From the NCBI RefSeq assembly GCF_014646755.1, contig NZ_BMNW01000009.1, forward strand, positions 1 through 64,000: a stretch of DNA of 64,000 nt, given 5' to 3'. The stretch is from Pseudomonas asuensis. GTDB lineage: Bacteria > Pseudomonadota > Gammaproteobacteria > Pseudomonadales > Pseudomonadaceae. Shown one piece after another: positions 49,375-57,541 of this stretch. How positions within the stretch are numbered: position 1 is the stretch's first letter; the number at the start of each line of letters is the position of its first letter. The translations under genes were made by a program, and so were the position numbers. The notes under the pieces are model-generated. The model did no database searches. It was not told the origin of the DNA and saw only the letters and a program-made list of their open reading frames with translations.

Positions 49375-50082
49375 TTATGGTGCAGGTACCCGGATCATGC
49401 TTAGAAAGCGATCTTCTTCAAGTATATGTACCGCTTCAAGCTCTTGGCCGTGCTGCCACTGAGGTGAGAGCGTCTTTATAATACGCAGGCGGGCATAGCC
49501 TGACGGGTCCCACTCTGCCAGCTCCGCATCCTGGAAGTAGAAGCGTATGCCTGTCAGGGGATACAGGGCTTTGAACAGGCTTTCCTTGAGCGAAAAAACC
49601 GCTGTGATGTAGAAGGCTGTTTCAGCCTCATGGCTTTTCTGTTCATGAGCAGTCAGGATTTCACTGGCTAGCCTTGCCGCCCGTTTTGGGGCCAATAACG
49701 TTTCGGCATCCAGTCCAATACTTTGCCAATCCTCCAGTGTGGCCGCTACTGCTCCTGCCCAACCGTGGCTATGAGTAATGGAGCCGCAAAAACCCCTTGG
49801 CCAGACAGGCGCACGATCCTTGCCAACAAGAGGCGTTTGCGCTGCGCCTGTCATTTCGGCTAATGCCGCGCGGGCGCACAAACGGCCAGCCAGAAATTCT
49901 GTCTGCCGCTTCGGTATTGCTTTTAACAGTGAGGCGGGTGACGCCATGTCTAGGCAACCGAAATCCTCGGCAGCCAGTGGGGTAGGAACAAAGCGAGTGG
50001 AGTAGAGCGCCATTCCCCGCCGCTCGATCGGAAACGGCCAATAAGCAGTGGGAAAAATATCGCCAGGGTAGTGTTCATTCAT
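49375..50082 (-). CDS. 4'-Phosphopantetheinyl transferase (PcpS/EntD type)
   Basis: This 235-residue enzyme moves the phosphopantetheine arm of CoA to carrier proteins of fatty acid, siderophore or peptide synthases. The EntD-type motifs are GRLCARAALAEM, GFCGSITHSHGW, IGLDAE (Mg2+ ligands) and FSLKESLFKALYP. Pseudomonas usually has a single broad-range enzyme of this kind (PcpS), so this may serve both primary and secondary metabolism. The first ATG (50082) has a weak ribosome site. It is divergent from the dctA control region. Confidence 0.92.
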   Translation of the reverse strand: MNEHYPGDIFPTAYWPFPIERRGMALYSTRFVPTPLAAEDFGCLDMASPASLLKAIPKRQTEFLAGRLCARAALAEMTGAAQTPLVGKDRAPVWPRGFCGSITHSHGWAGAVAATLEDWQSIGLDAETLLAPKRAARLASEILTAHEQKSHEAETAFYITAVFSLKESLFKALYPLTGIRFYFQDAELAEWDPSGYARLRIIKTLSPQWQHGQELEAVHILEEDRFLSMIRVPAP

Positions 50083-50284
50083 AACGGCATTCTGCCGCGC
50101 TGTAGACCATCCGCCAAGGGTTGCCGTCGTTAGTCTTCAGTGCCTGATGACTGTTCACACATAGCCTGTGCTCGTCGGTGGGCTTCTTTATGGGAGCAAG
50201 GCCAATCTCACAGGCTTTTAAACCCAGCGCACGGTGTAACGACTTCGCCAAAAATTTTAATCATAAGTGAAGCCATAACAATGT

Positions 50285-50323
50285 GGCGGTTTTCCACCCG
50301 AGCAGTGTTGGGGGAAAACCGCC
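50285..50323 (+). promoter_or_regulatory. Tandem dyads, candidate enhancer (UAS) for dctA
   Basis: Two related palindromes, GGCGGTTTTCCACC (50285-50298) and GGGGGAAAACCGCC (50310-50323), have centres 25 bases apart. Taken together they also form a perfect 12-bp inverted repeat (50284-50295 with 50313-50324). They lie about 95-130 bases upstream of the -24 box, where a sigma-54 activator such as DctD binds. Confidence 0.6.
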
Positions 50324-50417
50324 ATCTCAGGCGAATATTCGCCCTTTAAATCCATTTTTTAAAAAATTTATAATGCATCTATTTGAAAAATAAAGGGTTT
50401 TATTTTTTGGTTTTAGG

Positions 50418-50433
50418 TGGCACATGGCTTGCA
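50418..50433 (+). promoter_or_regulatory. Sigma-54 promoter of dctA
   Basis: TGGCAC-ATGGC-TTGCA is an exact match to the TGGCAC-N5-TTGCA -24/-12 consensus, with invariant GG and GC ten bases apart. dctA is classically sigma-54 and DctD dependent. Confidence 0.9.
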
Positions 50434-50556
50434 TTATGTCTTGCAAGATCTAGGCATGGCCTTAGTCCACAACAAAAGCTCCCTGGATGAGGGGCAGAAC
50501 GCGATTGGCTTTACGCGTTGCATGGATGTAAGCGTAAGCACCATGGAATGATTCCC

Positions 50557-51888
50557 ATGACAGCAAAAATGGAAACGATTGCAGTGCCTTCTGCTGCAAG
50601 ACCCCCGTTGTATAAGTCCTTGTATGTTCAGGTTCTGGTAGCCATTGCTATCGGTATCTTGATTGGTCACTTTTACCCGGATACCGGTGCTGCTCTGAAG
50701 CCGCTAGGTGATGGTTTCGTCAAGCTGATCAAGATGGTGATCGCACCGATTATCTTCTGTACCGTAGTAACGGGAATTGCCGGCATGCAGAGCATGAAGG
50801 CCGTTGGTAAAACCGGCGGTTATGCGCTGCTCTATTTTGAAATTGTGTCGACTATTGCATTGATCATTGGCTTGGTTGTCGTGAACGTTGTCCAGCCTGG
50901 TGCCGGCATGAACGTTGACCCTGCTACCCTGGATACCAAGAGTATTGCTGCCTATGCCGCTGCGGGCGAGAAGCAAAGCACTGTTGAATTTCTGATGAAT
51001 ATCATTCCATCAACAGTTGTTAATGCCTTTGCTCAGGGTGAAATTCTACAGGTGTTGTTCTTTGCTGTTTTATTCGGCTATGCACTGCATCGCATGGGCG
51101 AGAAGGGCGAGCTGATCTTCAACTTTATTGACCGCATCTCTCACGTTTTCTTCAACATCATCAACGTGATCATGAAGCTGGCTCCGCTTGGCGCCTTTGG
51201 TGCCATGGCGTTCACTATCGGCAAGTATGGTGTGGGCTCGCTCGTTCAGCTTGGTCAGCTGATGCTGTGTTTCTACGTCACTTGCGTACTGTTCGTGCTC
51301 ATCGTGCTGGGTGCCATTTGCCGCGCGCACGGTTTCAGCATTATCAAGTTCATCAAATACATTCGTGAAGAGCTGCTGATCGTGCTGGGCACATCTTCCT
51401 CTGAGTCTGCACTGCCTCGCATGTTGACCAAGATGGAAAAGCTGGGTGCGCAGAAGTCGGTAGTCGGTCTGGTAATTCCCACAGGTTACTCATTTAACCT
51501 GGATGGTACTTCCATCTACTTGACCATGGCTGCTGTGTTCATCGCTCAGGCTACCAATACGCATATGGACATCATGCACCAGATTACGCTGTTGCTGGTG
51601 CTCCTGATCTCCTCCAAGGGTGCGGCAGGTGTAACAGGCAGTGGCTTTATTGTTCTGGCTGCAACCTTGTCCGCGGTAGGTCACTTGCCTGTTGCAGGTT
51701 TGGCTCTGATTCTAGGTATCGATCGCTTCATGTCTGAAGCGCGTGCGTTAACCAACCTGGTAGGTAATGGTGTCGCCTCCATTGTGGTTGCCAAATGGTG
51801 TAACCAGCTGGATGAGGGCCAACTGCACCGCGAGCTGGCCAATGGCCCAACGCGTATCGAGGAAGAAGAAGCCCACAAGGTGGCCTGA
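50557..51888 (+). CDS. dctA: C4-dicarboxylate transport protein DctA
   Basis: DctA is the inner-membrane symporter for succinate, fumarate and malate (DAACS family). The 443-residue protein has eight membrane helices with re-entrant loops; family segments include [21 protein letters not shown], the serine-rich [13 protein letters not shown], and [29 protein letters not shown] take ATG 50557 ([10 protein letters not shown]), with GGA nine bases upstream; ATG 50569 is an alternative. A sigma-54 promoter and putative enhancer dyads precede it; dctB and dctD are not in the window. Confidence 0.95.
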   Translation: MTAKMETIAVPSAARPPLYKSLYVQVLVAIAIGILIGHFYPDTGAALKPLGDGFVKLIKMVIAPIIFCTVVTGIAGMQSMKAVGKTGGYALLYFEIVSTIALIIGLVVVNVVQPGAGMNVDPATLDTKSIAAYAAAGEKQSTVEFLMNIIPSTVVNAFAQGEILQVLFFAVLFGYALHRMGEKGELIFNFIDRISHVFFNIINVIMKLAPLGAFGAMAFTIGKYGVGSLVQLGQLMLCFYVTCVLFVLIVLGAICRAHGFSIIKFIKYIREELLIVLGTSSSESALPRMLTKMEKLGAQKSVVGLVIPTGYSFNLDGTSIYLTMAAVFIAQATNTHMDIMHQITLLLVLLISSKGAAGVTGSGFIVLAATLSAVGHLPVAGLALILGIDRFMSEARALTNLVGNGVASIVVAKWCNQLDEGQLHRELANGPTRIEEEEAHKVA

Positions 51889-51900
51889 TTCCAGTCCCAA

Positions 51901-51930
51901 TAAAAAGCCCCGCCTAGGCGGGGCTTTTTA
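51901..51930. terminator. Bidirectional terminator between dctA and sprT
   Basis: TAAAAAGCCCCGCC / GGCGGGGCTTTTTA, a perfect 14-bp palindrome with a TA centre between convergent genes. Confidence 0.92.
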
Positions 51931-51940
51931 TTGCTTTTTG

Positions 51941-52441
51941 CTAGTTATTATCGAGCCGTGTCTGCCCTGTATAAATTAATGGACTCTGGCAGCGACGGCA
52001 GGCGTAGCGATACCCTTTTTTAACCAGGCTATGACGGCGTGCGGTAAAGGAAAGTGTGCTTTCCGGGCAGCCACAGCGGTAAAGATAGACCTTGCGCGCA
52101 GGGCGCTCGATTTCATAGGTATGACATCTGCTAGGCGGCAAACCATAGACCCCTTGCATGATCAGCTGCCATTCTTTGCCATGTGGGGTTATCCGGCTAC
52201 CAAATAGCTGGTGCGCCACCAAATGAGCTACTTCATGTGCAACGGTATGCTTTAGAAAGTGCTCCTGATTCTGCTTGTAAAGCGCTTCATTAAAGCGCAG
52301 CCGGTTTTCCTGCAGGTGTGCAACCCCGGCTTTCTGTCCTCGCAGACGAAGGCTTACATCGGGACGAATAAACGATTTTTTGAAAAAATGCTCGGCCAGC
52401 TGATAGCAGTCTTCGACACGAGCGAGTAAGGCTTGAGACAT
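51941..52441 (-). CDS. sprT: SprT family zinc metalloprotease
   Basis: A 166-residue SprT-like protein with the HEVAH zincin motif in HTVAHEVAHLVAHQLFG (about 67-83) and a C-terminal zinc ribbon (YRCGC...YACRRCQ). It is related to the catalytic domain of eukaryotic SPRTN, which degrades DNA-protein crosslinks; the bacterial role is unproven. I start at ATG 52441 (MSQALLARVEDCY), seven bases after GGAG; the in-frame codons just upstream are less well placed. Confidence 0.93.
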   Translation of the reverse strand: MSQALLARVEDCYQLAEHFFKKSFIRPDVSLRLRGQKAGVAHLQENRLRFNEALYKQNQEHFLKHTVAHEVAHLVAHQLFGSRITPHGKEWQLIMQGVYGLPPSRCHTYEIERPARKVYLYRCGCPESTLSFTARRHSLVKKGYRYACRRCQSPLIYTGQTRLDNN

Positions 52442-52517
52442 TCGCATTCTCCGTATCAAGCCTATTATGCGTCAAAGCATATTAGCTGCCCAAGCGAGCC
52501 GCTAACAGGCAAGCGGC

Positions 52518-53135
52518 CTACTTACTGAGAGCTTCAGTTTCATTGCGCTGATGGCGTTGCCTGAGCGCCTCCATTGCGCCATTAAGAGACTGTAACGTTG
52601 CGGTGCAGCCTCCCCGGTCTGGATGGTTACGGCTAACCAATTGCCGGTATCGATGGCGAATGGCTGAGTACGACGCGGACTCATCCAGATCCAGTAGCGC
52701 AAGCGCAGACTTGATGCCACCCTCATCATTCTGGCGCGTCCAGAAGCTTTCCAGTAATGCCTCTACGTCCTCCAGTGTTGTTGTATCGAGCTGTTCAATA
52801 TCCAGATAATAACTACGCAGCGGGTCCGCTACGATCAGACCGGGTTTGGCACGGCGATAGTCCTGCAGCTGGATGCGCAGGGCATGAATTTCTAAGTGAG
52901 CGCTGGCGTCAGCCCAGAGCCGGTCACGCAAGATATACAGCGCATTGAACAAGATAAAATGAGTGCGAAACAGCACCAACTTATCCAGTAATGGCTCCTG
53001 AGGCACAAAGGGCGATTTGTTTGCTCTTAATCGTTGGATGACGTCATATTCAGACAGGCCCGCAGGCGCTGATTTGAGTAATGCATGTAGCTGTTGAATG
53101 AGCGCTTCATTCGGGGCTGAGTGAAAAGCAGTCAT
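52518..53135 (-). CDS. DnaJ-related (DNAJ_related/J-domain) protein
   Basis: A 205-residue protein with an N-terminal DnaJ-related domain (LSEYDVIQRLRANKSPFV; LFRTHFILFNALYILRDRLW) and a C-terminal J domain (LALLDLDESASYSAIRHRYRQLV) carrying the HPD tripeptide in NHPDRGG. The J domain would stimulate a DnaK-type chaperone. This architecture is known in gammaproteobacteria; the client is unknown. The start at 53135 (MTAFHSAPNEAL) is the first ATG. It is divergent from ttcA. Confidence 0.88.
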   Translation of the reverse strand: MTAFHSAPNEALIQQLHALLKSAPAGLSEYDVIQRLRANKSPFVPQEPLLDKLVLFRTHFILFNALYILRDRLWADASAHLEIHALRIQLQDYRRAKPGLIVADPLRSYYLDIEQLDTTTLEDVEALLESFWTRQNDEGGIKSALALLDLDESASYSAIRHRYRQLVSRNHPDRGGCTATLQSLNGAMEALRQRHQRNETEALSK

Positions 53136-53235
53136 GGCCCATACCAATAAGCGGGTTGTGCAGAGCAGGGTAGGGGAAACCGAGCTTTACGCGTAAAATA
53201 GTCCTTTTCGTGCATTTCCTGATTTGGATTCATCC

Positions 53236-54060
53236 ATGAGCACCCTTTCTGTCAATCAGAACAAGCTCCAGAAACGTCTGCGACGTCTGGCTGGCGAAGC
53301 CATCGCCGATTTCAATATGATCGAAGATGGCGACAAGGTCATGGTCTGTCTGTCTGGTGGTAAAGACAGCTATACCATGCTTGACGTATTGCTGTACCTG
53401 CAAAAGGTCGCGCCTATCAAATTCGAGATCGTTGCGGTCAATATGGACCAGAAGCAACCGGGTTTTCCCGAGCATGTGTTGCCGGCGTATCTCGAATCTA
53501 TCGGTGTTGCGTATCACATCATCGAAAAAGATACCTATTCGATCGTCAAGGAAAAGATTCCTGAAGGCAAAACGACGTGCTCGCTTTGCTCGCGTCTGCG
53601 TCGCGGAACGCTTTATACCTATGCCGATGAAATTGGAGCGACTAAGATGGCTCTTGGCCATCATAGGGACGATATAGTAGAAACCTTTTTCCTTAATTTG
53701 TTCCATGGCGGAACCCTCAAGGCCATGCCGCCTAAATTGCTGGCAGACGATGGGCGCAATGTTGTAATCCGTCCGCTTGCCTATTGCAGTGAAAAGGATA
53801 TTGAGGCCTACGCAGAACTCAGACAGTTCCCGATCATTCCATGCAATCTATGCGGCTCCCAGGAAAACTTGCAGCGTAAAGTCGTGAAGGAGATGCTGCA
53901 GGAATGGGATCGCAAGACGCCAGGACGGACTGAAATTATGTTCAGGGCTCTGCAAAATGTAGTTCCTTCGCAGCTGGCTGACCGTAATTTGTTCGATTTT
54001 GTGAACCTGCGCATTGATGAAGACGCTACGCCGCGTTTTCTGGACGTTATGAATCTCTAA
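53236..54060 (+). CDS. ttcA: tRNA 2-thiocytidine(32) synthetase TtcA
   Basis: TtcA thiolates cytidine 32 of some tRNAs, activating the base with ATP and using an Fe-S cluster. The 274-residue protein shows the PP-loop [11 protein letters not shown] (about 47-57), the cluster cysteines in [12 protein letters not shown] and [13 protein letters not shown], and the [16 protein letters not shown] motif. I take ATG 53236 ([12 protein letters not shown]), the family start, over a TTG 12 bases upstream. The next gene begins 15 bases after the stop. Confidence 0.97.
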   Translation: MSTLSVNQNKLQKRLRRLAGEAIADFNMIEDGDKVMVCLSGGKDSYTMLDVLLYLQKVAPIKFEIVAVNMDQKQPGFPEHVLPAYLESIGVAYHIIEKDTYSIVKEKIPEGKTTCSLCSRLRRGTLYTYADEIGATKMALGHHRDDIVETFFLNLFHGGTLKAMPPKLLADDGRNVVIRPLAYCSEKDIEAYAELRQFPIIPCNLCGSQENLQRKVVKEMLQEWDRKTPGRTEIMFRALQNVVPSQLADRNLFDFVNLRIDEDATPRFLDVMNL

Positions 54061-54075
54061 GGTTGTTTGTTTTCC

Positions 54076-54747
54076 ATGCGTGATTATGCTTGGCTCCATG
54101 AGTTCTGCCTGAACCGCTTCGGATCCGCCCAAGCCCTCGAGGCGATACTGCCTCAGCCTGCATCGGCTGAATCGCTGGCTGGAGTGTCGGCTGATCGTTA
54201 TCTGTCCCTAATGACTCGGCGAATTTTTCGTGCAGGTCTCAAGCACAGCCTGGTCGACGCGAAATGGCCTGCCTTTGAAGAGGTTTTCTTTGGTTTTGAT
54301 CCAGAGAAAGTCGTCTTGATGGGAGGCGAATGGTTGGAGCGGCTCATGCAGGACACGCGCCTCATCCGGCATCTAGGCAAGCTGAAGAGCGTGCCGCGTA
54401 ATGCTCAGTTCATTCTGGACATACAGCGTGAGCATGGTGGCTTTGGCCAATTCCTGGCGGATTGGCCTGCGGATGATATCGTGGGGCTGTGGCAGCTTTT
54501 ATTCAAACGAGGCAGTCAGTTAGGTGGTCTTTCTGCGCCTCGCTTTCTAAGGATGGCGGGCAAGGATACGTTTGTGGCCACACAGGACGTTGTGGCGGCG
54601 CTCAAGGCTCAGAAGATCCTTGATAAGGAGCCAACCAATCAGCGCGATCGAGCTGCCATGCAAGCCGCTTTCAATCAGTGGCAAGCGGAAAGCAATCGTC
54701 CGTTGTGTCAGTTGTCAGTCATGCTTGCGCAGACGGTAAATCATTGA
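54076..54747 (+). CDS. DNA-3-methyladenine glycosylase I-like (Tag family) protein
   Basis: A 223-residue helix-hairpin-helix-type glycosylase relative. The section RRIFRAGLKHSLVDAKWPAFEEVFFGFDPEKV, followed by LIRHLGKLKSVPRNAQFIL, follows the Tag fold that recognises alkylated adenine. The N-terminus (MRDYAWLHEF) lacks the early Cys and His (RCxW, HDxEWG) that form the zinc snap in E. coli Tag, so activity may differ. The start ATG 54076 follows ttcA; its stop overlaps the sirtuin start by one base (TGATG), so the two are coupled. Confidence 0.75.
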   Translation: MRDYAWLHEFCLNRFGSAQALEAILPQPASAESLAGVSADRYLSLMTRRIFRAGLKHSLVDAKWPAFEEVFFGFDPEKVVLMGGEWLERLMQDTRLIRHLGKLKSVPRNAQFILDIQREHGGFGQFLADWPADDIVGLWQLLFKRGSQLGGLSAPRFLRMAGKDTFVATQDVVAALKAQKILDKEPTNQRDRAAMQAAFNQWQAESNRPLCQLSVMLAQTVNH

Positions 54748-55508
54748 TGGATAAGGTAAGGCAGATCGCCCAGGCGCTGAAAAGCGCCCGACGTATTCTT
54801 GTGATTACAGGCGCTGGACTCTCGGCAGATTCTGGGCTGCCCACCTACCGTGGTTTGAATGGTTTGTATAACGGAAAGACCGAGGAGGGTATTCCGATCG
54901 AGGCTGCGCTCTCCGGTACGATGTTTCGACATCGGCCGGACGTCTGTTGGAAGTACCTGGCGGAGTTGGGCAGGGCTTGTTTGAATGCACAGCCCAATGC
55001 AGGCCATGATGCTATTGCTGAGCTGCAAAGACGCAAACCCGACTGTTGGGTGTTAACCCAGAACATCGATGGCTTTCACCGTCGTGCGGGCTCGCCCATG
55101 GACCGGGTAATAGAAATCCATGGTGAGATGGGGCCACTGGTTTGCTCAGCCTGTGAGATTGGCAATATTCCTGTTGCTGAAAAACTCACGCATTCTCTGC
55201 CACCCCGGTGTGACCGTTGCGGGGGCGTTTTACGACCGCCTGTCGTGCTGTTTGAAGAAGCGTTACCTGCTAAGGCGGTATCCACTTTGGTACAGCAGAA
55301 TGCTATAGGCTATGAGGTTGTTTTGCTCATTGGGACTACGGCAAGTTTTCCCTACATCATCGAGCCGGCCTTGCAGACACTCAACGACGGCGGTTTCGTC
55401 GCTGAGATCAATCCAACGATGACCGATTTAAGTGCATCGGTAACCGTCAGGCTCCAGGAAAGGGCCGTAGACGTTTTATCGATTATTTTAAGTCACATGC
55501 CCGATTAA
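54747..55508 (+). CDS. Sir2-family NAD-dependent protein deacylase
   Basis: A 253-residue sirtuin that removes acyl groups from lysines while consuming NAD+. It has the NAD-binding GAGLSADSGLPTYRG (about 26-40), the catalytic-core TQNIDGFHRRAG and IEIHGEMG, the zinc cysteines CSAC...CDRC, RPPVVLFEEALP, and the second NAD segment LLIGTTASFPY. The start overlaps the stop of the Tag-like gene (TGATG). The target proteins cannot be told from sequence. Confidence 0.93.
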   Translation: MDKVRQIAQALKSARRILVITGAGLSADSGLPTYRGLNGLYNGKTEEGIPIEAALSGTMFRHRPDVCWKYLAELGRACLNAQPNAGHDAIAELQRRKPDCWVLTQNIDGFHRRAGSPMDRVIEIHGEMGPLVCSACEIGNIPVAEKLTHSLPPRCDRCGGVLRPPVVLFEEALPAKAVSTLVQQNAIGYEVVLLIGTTASFPYIIEPALQTLNDGGFVAEINPTMTDLSASVTVRLQERAVDVLSIILSHMPD

Positions 55509-55578
55509 AAAAATCTTGCCTGTTCGCGGACTAACCGGCAAAGTGTCGCAACTTTTGAATTTCGACACGGTCGTGCCC

Positions 55579-56223
55579 ATGCTACGGACTCGCTTAGCAC
55601 CCCTCGTGCCCCTAAGTTTTATTGCGTTACTGGCGGCCTGCGCCAACACTCCACAACAACAAAAGCCTGAACAGGCACAACCTTTAGCCTCGGCCCAAGA
55701 GCAATCAGGCGCCGTTGAGGGTAAGCAATCGGGTAAGCCGATTCACTGGCTCTCTGCCAAAGCTATCCGAGGTGGCACTCATGCATCCCGCCAACCTTTG
55801 AATTGGGAGCATGAAGTCGGTTCTACGCAACCGATGCCTACCCTGGCCGATAGCATTCTCACGCGTGCCGAAGAGCTTGTTGGAACGCCTTATCGTACAG
55901 GCGGCAGTTCTCTCAAGGGCTTTGATTGCAGTGGTTTCGTCAATTACGTCTTCCGCGAAAAAGCCGGTATCCAGCTGCCCCGTTCTACCCGTCAGATCAT
56001 TGATCTCGATGTGCCGGTTGTAAGCAAGAACGACCTGCAGCCTGGCGATATCCTGCTGTTCAATCGCAATGGCCGAGGTCGTGTCAGCCACACGGCTATT
56101 TACATGGGTGAGGGGAAGTTCATCCACTCTTCCAGCCATCGTAGCGGCGGCGTTCGTGTCGACAGTCTTGAAGATCATTACTGGAAGGTCAGCTTCCTCG
56201 AAGGAAAGCGCATATTGCGCTAA
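55579..56223 (+). CDS. NlpC/P60 family lipoprotein (peptidoglycan endopeptidase)
   Basis: A 214-residue predicted outer-membrane-anchored lipoprotein: signal with lipobox LLAAC (about 18-22), a Gln/Pro-rich linker, then an NlpC/P60 cysteine peptidase domain. Catalytic residues are the Cys of GFDCSGFVNYVF, the His of VSHTAIYMG and a third polar residue in HSSSHRSGG. Such enzymes cleave peptide cross-bridges in cell-wall peptidoglycan. The start ATG 55579 sits right before the signal peptide; the frame is open upstream to 55516. A paralogue follows directly. Confidence 0.9.
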   Translation: MLRTRLAPLVPLSFIALLAACANTPQQQKPEQAQPLASAQEQSGAVEGKQSGKPIHWLSAKAIRGGTHASRQPLNWEHEVGSTQPMPTLADSILTRAEELVGTPYRTGGSSLKGFDCSGFVNYVFREKAGIQLPRSTRQIIDLDVPVVSKNDLQPGDILLFNRNGRGRVSHTAIYMGEGKFIHSSSHRSGGVRVDSLEDHYWKVSFLEGKRILR

Positions 56224-56294
56224 CGGGGCTTTGATCGCGTAGTGCGATCAACGCTGCGCGATCAGGCGGAATGCAAGAGTGAATGGATTGTCCT

Positions 56295-56843
56295 ATGCCT
56301 GCTTTGGCTCGTATCGTACTAACTGCTCTTACCATTCTGCTGGCCGCATGTGCTGGCACTCCACCTCCGTCACCCCCTGCGCCAATACCTGTTTCCAGGG
56401 TTCAGCTTGATGCCAACGCTCAGGCGGCTGATGATGTTTTATTTCGTGTGCTAGGACTTGTGGGAACGCCTTACCGTTATGGTGGCAACACACCGGATAG
56501 CGGATTCGATTGCAGCGGTCTGATCAACTTTGTGTACCGTGACGTGATGGGAATCCGCTTGCCACGGTCTACACGGGAAATGATCAGTCTGGATACGCCG
56601 TCCATTTCCCAGTCAGCCTTGCAGCCCGGTGATCTCATTTTCTTTGCAACGGCCGGAGGCAAGCAGGTCAGCCATGCCGGTATCTATGTAGGCGAAGGGC
56701 GTTTCGTGCATGCTCCCAGTACTGGGGGGACAGTCAGGCTGGACAGCCTCAGTACCCATTACTGGCAAAAATCTTACCTTGATGCCAAACGTGTACTGGT
56801 CGCACCTAACCTTGCCAGCAGTTCTGCTGGAGGACGCCTCTGA
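56295..56843 (+). CDS. NlpC/P60 family lipoprotein, second copy
   Basis: A 182-residue lipoprotein with lipobox LLAAC near residue 19, a short proline-rich linker (PPPSPPAPIP) and an NlpC/P60 domain: GFDCSGLINFVYRD, VSHAGIYVGEGRFVHAPS. It is a paralogue of the preceding gene with a much shorter linker. Two starts are possible: ATG 56283 close to AAGAG, or ATG 56295 with GGA seven bases before it; I prefer 56295, which gives a cleaner signal peptide. Confidence 0.9.
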   Translation: MPALARIVLTALTILLAACAGTPPPSPPAPIPVSRVQLDANAQAADDVLFRVLGLVGTPYRYGGNTPDSGFDCSGLINFVYRDVMGIRLPRSTREMISLDTPSISQSALQPGDLIFFATAGGKQVSHAGIYVGEGRFVHAPSTGGTVRLDSLSTHYWQKSYLDAKRVLVAPNLASSSAGGRL

Positions 56844-56915
56844 TCTCAGCAAGGGGCTTTGAACTCCAGAGAGGCGAGTCGAATCTGATATAAACACACA
56901 CTTTTCTCTCTGTTC

Positions 56916-57236
56916 ATGCCAGATGCTATTCGATTACCGCCTCAGCCTGACACCTGCGAGCTTTGCAGGCGAAAGGCTTCGCTAACTCGGCATCATTTGA
57001 TTCCCAAGTCTCTGCATGACAAACCTTACGTGCAAAAGCGCTTCGGTCGTACGGAGCGTATTACGGCAACGCTATGGGTGTGTCGCCCGTGCCATAACCA
57101 CATTCATGCCACGTTTGATGAGAAAGAACTGGCACTTACCTATAACAACCGTGAGCGCCTCATGGAGGATGAGCGGATACGTACGTTTGTGGAGTGGCTG
57201 TCACGTAAACCAGACGGCTTTGTACCCAAGCGATAA
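56916..57236 (+). CDS. HNH-type nuclease-like protein
   Basis: A 106-residue protein with the HNH fold: CELCRRKASLTRHHLIPKS (first cysteine pair and the HH metal/catalytic residues) and CRPCHNHIHATF (second cysteine pair and the final His). It lacks any specificity domain, as in small conserved HNH proteins of Pseudomonas whose function is not known. It starts at ATG 56916, 72 bases after the second NlpC gene. A gene-free stretch of 305 bases follows. Confidence 0.85.
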   Translation: MPDAIRLPPQPDTCELCRRKASLTRHHLIPKSLHDKPYVQKRFGRTERITATLWVCRPCHNHIHATFDEKELALTYNNRERLMEDERIRTFVEWLSRKPDGFVPKR

Positions 57237-57541
57237 TATCTGGATAAACAAGGCGTCTCGTATAGCTACGTTTAGTCAGGGGCTGTTACTGCGCGACAGT
57301 AATAATCCGTAGCCGTACGGGGTGACGCATTCAGGTAGCTGGGTTACGTAAGCAATACGTAAAGGTTTTGGATAAGCATTGAATAGAAGGCCTCAATGCT
57401 AAAAGTAGACTAGCAGGTTCATTTTAATATTATCCGGCTTGCAGACACTGTGTGTGGCCTTTATCGTGGCGAGTTGAATCGCAGCTGTCGTCCCAATGCA
57501 GTGGGGCAGGTGAAAAAATAGAAGAAACAGGACGATAGCCG
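57237..57541. other. Gene-free interval before the cytochrome c operon
   Basis: No gene is evident. It contains a perfect 7-bp inverted repeat, TTACGTA-AGCAA-TACGTAA (57344-57362), a possible operator for the downstream molybdenum hydroxylase operon, and a diffuse A/T-rich stretch (57420-57435). No clear promoter stands out. Confidence 0.45.

Larger units (their letters stand above)
50083..50556. other. Control region between the phosphopantetheinyl transferase gene and dctA
   Basis: No gene is evident in this 474-base interval. It holds two GG-N-GG-N4-CC-N-CC dyads (50285-50323), an A/T-rich stretch (about 50345-50415) suited to DNA bending, and a sigma-54 promoter (50418-50433). The dctA leader would be about 110 bases long. 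Confidence 0.7.
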
